Positions 58,418 through 64,000 of a DNA stretch of 64,000 nucleotides are shown here, in pieces. The DNA is from Mycobacterium sp. (GTDB lineage: Bacteria > Actinomycetota > Actinomycetes > Mycobacteriales > Mycobacteriaceae). The position numbers and the translations under genes were made by a program. Position 1 is the first letter of the stretch, and each line of letters starts with the position of its first letter. The DNA is taken from the NCBI RefSeq assembly GCF_002863225.1, contig NZ_PKEK01000034.1, forward strand, positions 1 to 64,000, read 5' to 3'. The notes beneath the pieces are model-generated. The model was not told where the DNA came from and did not search any database. It worked only from the letters and a program-made list of their open reading frames with translations.

Positions 58418-59682
58418 ACGCGGATCTTGCCCTCGGCTGCAGCCAAGCCGATGTCGGTGCGAAAGTGGCTGCCGGGCAAGCGGATCGATCTGACAAGGTC
58501 GTACGCCGCCGCGCGCGCGGCGTCCAGATCCGGGCCGGTGCCGACCACGGAGAGCACTCGGCCACCGGAAGACACGATCGCGCCGTCGGCGTCGCGGGCC
58601 GTGCCGGCGTGCAGAACGCCGGCGGCCTCCGAGCCGGCGATCACATCGCCCACCCGTGGCTTGCCCGGATAGTTCTCGGCCGCCACCACCACCGTCACGG
58701 CCGCGCCGGCACGCCACTGCAGCGCGCCGAAACTCGCCAGCGTGCCGGTGGCGGCCGCGTTGAGTAGTTGGCCGAGCGGCGACTCGAGCAGTGCGAGCAC
58801 CGACTGCGTCTCCGGATCGCCGAAGCGACAATTGAATTCGATGACCGAGGGCCCGTTGGACGTGATCGCCAACCCGGCGTACAGCAGACCCGAAAATGAG
58901 CTGCCGCGCCGCACCAGCTCGGCCGCAACAGGTTCCACGATCGTGCTGACGATCGCGCGGTAGGTGTCGTCCGGCAGCCACGACAGGGGGGCGTAGGCAC
59001 CCATGCCGCCGGTGTTGGGTCCGGCGTCGCCGTCACCGACTCGTTTGAAGTCCTGCGCCGCCAACAGCGGCACCACGGTCTCACCGTCGACGACACAGAA
59101 CAGCGACACCTCGGGCCCGTCCAGGAACGACTCCAGCAGCACCGGGTGGCCGGACTCCAGCAGTGCCGCGGCGTGAGCGCGTGCGGTGTCGCGGTCCGGC
59201 GTGACCACCACACCCTTGCCCGCAGCCAGTCGGTCGTCCTTCACCACCCAGGCCGGGTCGCCGGCGCCCGGGCCGAACCGGTCCAGAGCCGCATCCAAAC
59301 CTGCTGGGCTGTCGACGATCTCACTGGAAGCGGTGCGCACGCCGGCGGCCACCATGACATCCTTGGCGAAGGCTTTCGATCCCTCGATCTGCGCCGCTTC
59401 CTGGCTGGGCCCGAAACAGGCGATCCCCGCGGCTCGCACCGCATCGGCCACGCCGAGGACCAACGGGACCTCAGGACCGATCACCACCAGATCGGCGCGG
59501 GTCTTGCGGGCCAGGGCGACGACGTCGGCACTGGAGGAGACGTCGACGTCGTACTGGTCGGCTATCGCAGCGGTGCCGGCGTTGCCGGGGGCGATGGCCA
59601 ACGCTTCGACCTGCGGGTCAGCCCGCAGCGCGAGCAGCAGAGCATGTTCGCGGGCACCGGAACCGATCACCAGAACGCGCAC
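58414..59682 (-). CDS. purD: Phosphoribosylamine-glycine ligase PurD
   Basis: PurD (GAR synthetase) joins phosphoribosylamine to glycine in step two of purine synthesis. The 422-residue ATP-grasp enzyme shows [16 protein letters not shown] at the N-terminus, [37 protein letters not shown] for ATP and the metal-binding region [20 protein letters not shown], followed by [21 protein letters not shown] (59696-59691) lies eight bases before the GTG start, so the message is probably leaderless. It ends against ggtA with a 4-bp overlap. Confidence 0.96.
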   Translation of the reverse strand: MRVLVIGSGAREHALLLALRADPQVEALAIAPGNAGTAAIADQYDVDVSSSADVVALARKTRADLVVIGPEVPLVLGVADAVRAAGIACFGPSQEAAQIEGSKAFAKDVMVAAGVRTASSEIVDSPAGLDAALDRFGPGAGDPAWVVKDDRLAAGKGVVVTPDRDTARAHAAALLESGHPVLLESFLDGPEVSLFCVVDGETVVPLLAAQDFKRVGDGDAGPNTGGMGAYAPLSWLPDDTYRAIVSTIVEPVAAELVRRGSSFSGLLYAGLAITSNGPSVIEFNCRFGDPETQSVLALLESPLGQLLNAAATGTLASFGALQWRAGAAVTVVVAAENYPGKPRVGDVIAGSEAAGVLHAGTARDADGAIVSSGGRVLSVVGTGPDLDAARAAAYDLVRSIRLPGSHFRTDIGLAAAEGKIRV

Positions 59683-59706
59683 GAGAGGTCACTCTAGTAG
59701 AGGTGG

Positions 59707-60108
59707 TCAGACAATTCGTTCCAGCAGGCTCTTGAACTCTTTGCGCTGCGCGACCGTGAGCCGCGCGAGGCGTTTGTCGAACTCACCCGAGAGCAGGCTC
59801 AGCCCGTCCGCCGCGACCCGACTTCCCTCGGAGGTGAGCAGCAGACGGTGACGCCGCAGGTCGGCGGGATCGATTTCGCGGCGCACGAAACCGGCTGCCT
59901 CCAGGCGTTTCAGATAGGAGGTGACGGTCGCCTTCGGCATGCTCAACGTCACAGCCAGTTCGGCCGGATACGGATGGTCGTCGATCTCGGCCAGCAGGAA
60001 GAGCTCTTTGGCCTCCAGACCCAACGCGCAGATGCTTGCCTCCGCGCAGGAAATCACCGACAACAGCAGCCGGTAATTCAGCGACCAGATCTTGACCGCC
60101 TCAGACAT
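59707..60108 (-). CDS. MarR family transcriptional regulator
   Basis: This 133-residue winged-helix regulator has the MarR layout: helices at both ends for dimerisation, the recognition region YPAELAVTLSMPKATVTSYLKRLEAAGFVRRE, and the wing DPADLRRHRLLLTSEG. MarR proteins usually sense phenolic or oxidative signals. It is divergent from the aldo/keto reductase gene, which begins about 80 bp away across an AT-rich palindrome, so that gene is the likely target. Confidence 0.88.
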   Translation of the reverse strand: MSEAVKIWSLNYRLLLSVISCAEASICALGLEAKELFLLAEIDDHPYPAELAVTLSMPKATVTSYLKRLEAAGFVRREIDPADLRRHRLLLTSEGSRVAADGLSLLSGEFDKRLARLTVAQRKEFKSLLERIV

Positions 60109-60133
60109 CGACTTGCCACATCATTCAGATATG

Positions 60134-60141
60134 AACTAGTT
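60134..60141. promoter_or_regulatory. AACTAGTT palindrome, candidate MarR operator
   Basis: An 8-bp perfect palindrome within an AT-rich island (60129-60155) sits between the divergent MarR and aldo/keto reductase genes. TGAAC also occurs twice here, spaced by 11 bases. The stretch would cover both promoters, as a MarR autoregulatory site normally does. Confidence 0.45.
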
Positions 60142-60190
60142 TAAAATTGAACAAACGCATGGTCGAACAACTTACCAGAAAGCCTCCGCA

Positions 60191-61276
60191 ATGCCCCTGG
60201 ATCAATACACCACACTGGGCCGTTCCGGTCTGCGCGTCAGCCCGCTGTCGCTGGGCGCGATGACCTTCGGCGAAGACCTCGGCTGGGGCACCAGTGTCGA
60301 AGAGTCCCAACAGATCATCGACCGGTTCATCGACCTCGGTGGCAACTTCATCGACACCGCCAACTTCTACACCCGAAGCCATTCCGAGAAAATCGTCGGC
60401 GATCACGTCGGCCGCCACGCGGCGCGCCGCGACCGCCTGGTGCTGGCCACGAAGTTCAGCGGCAACCTGTATCCGGGCGACCCCAACGGTGGCGGCTCGG
60501 GCCGCAAGTCGCTGATCAACGCCTGCGAGAACTCCCTGCGCCGGTTGCAGACCGACTACATCGATTTGTACTGGCTGCACATCTGGGACGCCAACACCCC
60601 GATCGACGAAACGATGGCCGCACTCGACCACCTCGTCGCGTCGGGCAAAGTCCGCTATATCGGCGTGTCGGACACCCCGGCGTGGAAGATCGTGCAGGCC
60701 AACCTGATTGCGCGTTTTCACGGTTGGTCCAGCTTCATCGGCCTGCAGGTCGAATACTCGTTGCTGGAACGTTCCATCGAGCAGGAACTGGTTCCGATGG
60801 CGAATGAGTTCGGTCTCGGCATCACGCCGTGGTCGCCTCTGAAGGGCGGGGTGCTCAGCGGTAAATACACCCGCGCCAACAGCGGTGAACACAGCGCCGA
60901 CCGCGGTGCAATGGTCGATTCGTTCCTCAACGACGAGACCTACACGCTGATCGACGAATTGGAGGTCATCGCCAAGGCGCACGACACCAACGTCGCCAGC
61001 GTGGCGCTGGCGTGGGTGCGGGCGCAGTCCGGTGTGTCGTCGGTGATCATCGGCGCGCGCCGGCTCTCACAGCTCGAGGACAATGTTCGCGCCGTCGACG
61101 TCCACCTCGCCGCTGAGGAACTCGCCCGGCTCGACGCGCTCACCAAGCCGGAGTTCGGATTCCCGAACAACATGCTGGAGATGGCCCCCGGCATTCTCAA
61201 CGGAGGTACGACGGTCAACGGCGTGACGGCGCCGATCTCGGACTACGTGATACCCGAAGGCGTTCAGCCGTACTGA
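60191..61276 (+). CDS. Aldo/keto reductase
   Basis: This 361-residue NADPH-dependent reductase has the AKR barrel and tetrad: Asp in GGNFIDTANFY with Tyr in ANFYTRSHSE near residue 63, Lys in VLATKFSG, and His in YWLHIWDAN. The cofactor-binding end is TPWSPLKGGVLSGKYTR plus SVIIGARRLSQLEDN. It belongs to the AKR11/13-like bacterial group that reduces a wide range of aldehydes. Weak AGAAAG precedes the ATG. It is probably controlled by the divergent MarR gene. Confidence 0.92.
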   Translation: MPLDQYTTLGRSGLRVSPLSLGAMTFGEDLGWGTSVEESQQIIDRFIDLGGNFIDTANFYTRSHSEKIVGDHVGRHAARRDRLVLATKFSGNLYPGDPNGGGSGRKSLINACENSLRRLQTDYIDLYWLHIWDANTPIDETMAALDHLVASGKVRYIGVSDTPAWKIVQANLIARFHGWSSFIGLQVEYSLLERSIEQELVPMANEFGLGITPWSPLKGGVLSGKYTRANSGEHSADRGAMVDSFLNDETYTLIDELEVIAKAHDTNVASVALAWVRAQSGVSSVIIGARRLSQLEDNVRAVDVHLAAEELARLDALTKPEFGFPNNMLEMAPGILNGGTTVNGVTAPISDYVIPEGVQPY

Positions 61277-61285
61277 GATCGACGG

Positions 61286-61714
61286 CTACTCGCCGGAGTG
61301 CATCTTCAGCGCGCCCTCGACGTTGGCCTTCTTGTCCTCACCCGCGCCTCTGGCCGCCGCCTTCTTACGCTTGGCCACCACGCTGTCGACGGCACCGTTG
61401 AGCGCGGAGCCCAGCGGGAAGCCGAGGTAGTGCGTCAGGAAGACCGCCATTTCTTTGAGCTCGGTCTCGTTGAGCTCGCCGTTGAGCAGCGCGGCGTTGA
61501 TCTGGATCTCGGCGAGGTCGCGGTTACCGACCGCTGTCACCGCGGTGAGCGTCATGATCCGTTTGTCGCGCATCGACAACCCCGGTCGGGTCCAGATGCT
61601 GCCGAACAGATGGTCGACGGTCAGGTCGAAGTAGGCGTCGCCCTCGATATTGGGCATCTCCCAGCCGTAGACCTCGTTCATCTTCGCCAGGCCCTTGCTA
61701 CGCAACTCGTCCAT
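61286..61714 (-). CDS. Carboxymuconolactone decarboxylase / AhpD-like protein (Rv0771-like)
   Basis: This 142-residue protein belongs to the CMD/AhpD superfamily but lacks the CxxC pair of AhpD, so it is not a peroxidase reductase of that type. The core is MRDKRIMTLTAVTAVGNRDLAEIQINAALLNGELNETELKEMAVFLTHYLGFPLG. The reaction may be a decarboxylation or isomerisation of a lactone intermediate. I start at ATG 61714, within the upstream stop (TGATG), preferring it to GTG 61717. It is translationally coupled to the dehydrogenase gene. Confidence 0.85.
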   Translation of the reverse strand: MDELRSKGLAKMNEVYGWEMPNIEGDAYFDLTVDHLFGSIWTRPGLSMRDKRIMTLTAVTAVGNRDLAEIQINAALLNGELNETELKEMAVFLTHYLGFPLGSALNGAVDSVVAKRKKAAARGAGEDKKANVEGALKMHSGE

Positions 61715-62571
61715 CACGCCTCTTTCTCTGTATGTGGCACTCCGAGTCCGGCGGCCAGACCATCAAGCGCAAGCCTGGCCAACGGCAGGTCGACGCCAAC
61801 CGCCTCGGCTAACGCCAGGGCCAAACTCAGGTCCTTTTCGCCGAGGCCTCGGGTGTGCGTGAACGGATCGTGCAGGAAGTGGTCGGGTGGAAGATCTTCG
61901 GCATCGTCGCGGTACATGATCGACCCTGGGCCGCCCGTCAACTTGTCGGTGTACCGCACCACGTTGCCGAGATCCTGCAGGTTCAGTCCGGCGGCATCGG
62001 CCAGCTTCCAGGCCTCGCCGACCGCCGCGAAGCCGGTAAAGGTCAACATGTTGCGGGCCAACTTCATTCGAGTGCCCGCGCCCGGTTCACCGGCGTGCAC
62101 GACCATGGCCGCCCAGTGCTTGAAGGCCGGCTTGATCCGCTCGTAGACCTCGCGATCCGCGCCGACCATAGTGGCAAGTTCGCCGCGGGCGGCCGCCGGT
62201 GCGCCACCGCTGACCGGCGCGTCGACGATATGGATTTTCTGCGGCTTCAGATCAGCGGCGAGCTCGGCCGCCGTCGTGTCTTTGATAGTCGAGTGGATCG
62301 CGATCACGGTATCCGGCTTGGTGTGGCGGGTCAGTTCGCCGACGACCTCGCGCACCTGCGCGTCGTCCAGCACGGTGATGTGGATGATGTCGGCGTTCGC
62401 GACGTCGGCCACACTGTCGGCCAAACTCGCGCCCTTTTCAGCCAGCGGCGTCATCGCCTCGGCACGGATATCGTAAACCGTTACACCGCCAGGCCATTCG
62501 GTCATTCTGGTGGCCATCGGCGCGCCCATGTTGCCGAGCCCGATGTAACCGAGCTTCAACGTATCGGTCAT
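61714..62571 (-). CDS. 3-hydroxyisobutyrate dehydrogenase-family NAD-dependent dehydrogenase (Rv0770-like)
   Basis: This 285-residue beta-hydroxyacid dehydrogenase has the NAD-binding motif GYIGLGNMGAPMATRM, the substrate-binding DAPVSGGAPAAARGELATMVG, and the catalytic Lys in MKLARNMLTFTGFAAVGEAWKLA. GAGGAGGAG nine bases upstream of ATG 62571 supports the start. Substrates of this family include 3-hydroxyisobutyrate and tartronate semialdehyde; the exact one is unknown. It is followed by the CMD-like gene with a TGATG overlap. Confidence 0.9.
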   Translation of the reverse strand: MTDTLKLGYIGLGNMGAPMATRMTEWPGGVTVYDIRAEAMTPLAEKGASLADSVADVANADIIHITVLDDAQVREVVGELTRHTKPDTVIAIHSTIKDTTAAELAADLKPQKIHIVDAPVSGGAPAAARGELATMVGADREVYERIKPAFKHWAAMVVHAGEPGAGTRMKLARNMLTFTGFAAVGEAWKLADAAGLNLQDLGNVVRYTDKLTGGPGSIMYRDDAEDLPPDHFLHDPFTHTRGLGEKDLSLALALAEAVGVDLPLARLALDGLAAGLGVPHTEKEA

Positions 62572-62618
62572 ATGGCGCCGCTCCTCCTCATTTCTTCGTT
62601 CTGCATCGTCGCCGGCGG

Positions 62619-63368
62619 CTATGACCGGAAGATCTGTCCGCCGTCGACGTTGAAGATCTGCCCGGTGATCCAGGACGCCTCGTCGGACAGCAGGAACAGG
62701 CACATGCCGACGAGATCCTCCGGCTGCCCCATCCGCGACAACGGAATTCCCTTGACGATGTCGGCGACCATCTCCTGCGGCGTGGTGCTGCGGTTGGCCT
62801 CGGTGTCGATCGGACCCGGCGCGATCGCATTGATGCGAATGTTCTGGCCGCCGAGCTCAGTGGCCAGTTGCTGCGTCAGGCCGTTGACACCGACCTTGGC
62901 CAGGCCGTAGAAGTTCGAATAGAGCCATGCTGCAGTGGAGGATTGGTTGATGATCGCCCCGCCGCCCCGCTTGGCCATCTTCTTGTACACCGCGCGGGTA
63001 CACCACAGCGCGCCGTCGAGGTTCACGCTCATGAACTTCTTGTAATACTCGGGGTCGACGGTGATAAGAAAGTCGAGCTTCATGCCACCGAAGATCGCGG
63101 CGTTGTTGACCAAGTAGTCGATGCCGCCGAATTCGGCCAGGGTACGATCCGCCATCTCCTTGGCGGACACCGGGTCTGACACATCAACGGGCAACGCGAG
63201 CGCCGTGCCGCCCTCACCTTTGATACCGTCGGCCACCTTCTCGGCACCCTGCAGGTTGATGTCGGCGACGACGACCGCTGCCCCTTCTCGGGCCAACGCT
63301 TCCGCATACGCCTGGCCGATGCCGCCACCCGATCCGGTGACGATGGCGACTTTGTTTTCGAACCGCAT
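62619..63368 (-). CDS. Short-chain dehydrogenase/reductase (Rv0769-like)
   Basis: This 249-residue classical SDR has TGSGGGIG (11-18) for cofactor, NNAAI in the middle, the catalytic Ser near 143, and Tyr154 with Lys158 in YGLAK. The C-terminal region NIRINAIAPGPIDT is typical. The substrate is not evident; it is probably a hydroxy-lipid or steroid-like alcohol, given the mycobacterial relatives. It lies 47 bases upstream of the next dehydrogenase in the same operon-like run that ends with the CMD-like gene. Confidence 0.92.
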   Translation of the reverse strand: MRFENKVAIVTGSGGGIGQAYAEALAREGAAVVVADINLQGAEKVADGIKGEGGTALALPVDVSDPVSAKEMADRTLAEFGGIDYLVNNAAIFGGMKLDFLITVDPEYYKKFMSVNLDGALWCTRAVYKKMAKRGGGAIINQSSTAAWLYSNFYGLAKVGVNGLTQQLATELGGQNIRINAIAPGPIDTEANRSTTPQEMVADIVKGIPLSRMGQPEDLVGMCLFLLSDEASWITGQIFNVDGGQIFRS

Positions 63369-63386
63369 GCTTGCTGACTCCTCTGG

Positions 63387-64000
63387 CTAGACAGCTGTCG
63401 CAATGGTTTTGGTTTCCAGGTATTCCTCGAAGCCGGCCAGGCCCATCTCGCGGCCGTTGCCGGACTGCTTGTAGCCACCGAAGGGCAGATCGGCGGAGTA
63501 CCAGACACCGCCGTTGACGTTGATCGTGCCTGCTCGGATCCGCGCGGCGACTCCGGCCGCCCGATTCGGGTCGGTACCGAACACCGTGCCCGACAAGCCA
63601 TATGGCGAGTCGTTCGCGATGCGCACCGCGTCGTCGTCGCCGTCGTAGGGGATCACCGTCAGCACGGGACCGAAGATCTCTTCTTGCGCGCAGCGCGCAT
63701 CATTGCCCAGGCCGGCGATCACGGTCGGCTCGATGAAGAACCCGACGTCACGGTCGGCCGGCCGGCCTCCGCCGCAGGCGAACGTCCCGCCCTCGGCGAT
63801 GGCCGAGTCGAGGTAGCCCTGAATCCGGTCGCGTTGGCGCGCCGAAATCACCGGGCCGCAGATGGTTCCGGCATCGGTAGGGTCGCCGGCCTTGATGCCG
63901 CCCACGGTTGCCGCCGCGATCGACACGGCTTCGTCGTATTTCGCCCTCGGCACCAGCAACCGGGTGGTGATGGCGCAGCCCTGCCCGGCGTGCATGCACA
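63387..64000 (-). CDS. aldA: Aldehyde dehydrogenase, C-terminal part (AldA, Rv0768-like), truncated by window edge
   Basis: Only the C-terminal 204 residues or so lie inside the window; the gene continues beyond 64000. The catalytic Cys is in GQGCAITTR, followed by EEIFGPVLTVIPYD, the NAD-site Glu segment and the conserved NDSPYGLSGTVF and PFGGYKQSGNGREMGL. It is a medium-specificity NAD-dependent aldehyde dehydrogenase, probably oxidising an aldehyde formed by the SDR or dehydrogenase downstream. It is upstream of these genes on the same strand with 18 bases before the SDR. Confidence 0.93.
   Translation of the reverse strand, partial: CMHAGQGCAITTRLLVPRAKYDEAVSIAAATVGGIKAGDPTDAGTICGPVISARQRDRIQGYLDSAIAEGGTFACGGGRPADRDVGFFIEPTVIAGLGNDARCAQEEIFGPVLTVIPYDGDDDAVRIANDSPYGLSGTVFGTDPNRAAGVAARIRAGTINVNGGVWYSADLPFGGYKQSGNGREMGLAGFEEYLETKTIATAV

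Overview
The window is chromosomal DNA from a mycobacterium (Mycobacterium sensu lato, not M. tuberculosis). It is GC-rich throughout, and its gene order follows, in reverse, the M. tuberculosis block from about Rv0826 to Rv0768: desA1, dusB, cpsA, phoY2, pst genes, mshD, glnR, lmeA, thiX, cysA2, sseC2, Rv0813c, a class IV aminotransferase, ygfZ, DUF3073, purM, purF, purL, pepC, dyp, encapsulin, purQ, purS, oligopeptidase B, purC, cyp126, purB, Rv0776c to Rv0773c, purD, and Rv0771 to Rv0768. Orthology is inferred from recognising the protein families and their order; no search was run. There are no rRNA or tRNA genes, CRISPR arrays, insertion sequences or prophage genes that I can see.

Layout. 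0.1-3.7 kb: a small Cys-containing hypothetical, a TIGR00027-type methyltransferase, a nucleoside deaminase, an MpaB-like oxygenase and a TetR regulator. 3.8-8.3 kb: desA1-dusB and the envelope ligase-like cpsA. 8.4-14.8 kb: phosphate control (phoU facing pstSCAB, with a PHO-box-like repeat upstream of pstS), then mshD and glnR. 14.9-15.25 kb: a 56-bp minisatellite. 15.3-19.2 kb: lmeA-thiX, a polycysteine leader peptide, DUF4395-cysA2-sseC2, a 32-residue membrane peptide and a nitrobindin-like protein. 19.4-29 kb: the aminotransferase, ygfZ, DUF3073, purM, purF, an SCP-like protein, a membrane alpha/beta hydrolase and purL. 29.3-32.8 kb: a SnoaL-like protein, pepC and the DyP-encapsulin nanocompartment pair. 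32.8-38.6 kb: an accessory segment not matching the M. tuberculosis order I recall, with a HAD hydrolase, two O6-alkylguanine methyltransferases flanking an ECF-like sigma factor, a frameshifted epimerase, a PlsC-like acyltransferase and a WS/DGAT. 38.6-52 kb: purQS, secreted and metal-dependent hydrolases, an FAD dehydrogenase, GPx, an MFS pump, oligopeptidase B, purC, cyp126 and purB. 52-64 kb: DUF429, regulators, an esterase, a thiolase, GGT, purD, and a MarR-linked oxidoreductase cluster ending in a truncated aldehyde dehydrogenase.

How it works together. Eight de novo purine genes (purM, F, L, Q, S, C, B, D) lie on the minus strand, several heading short transcription units whose next gene is joined by an ATGA or GTGA overlap. 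Sulfur and redox functions (cysA2, sseC2, thiX, mshD) sit near phosphate and nitrogen control. Many genes lack a Shine-Dalgarno sequence but have a TANNNT box 6-8 nt before the start codon, as expected of mycobacterial leaderless transcripts. I used this to choose several starts.
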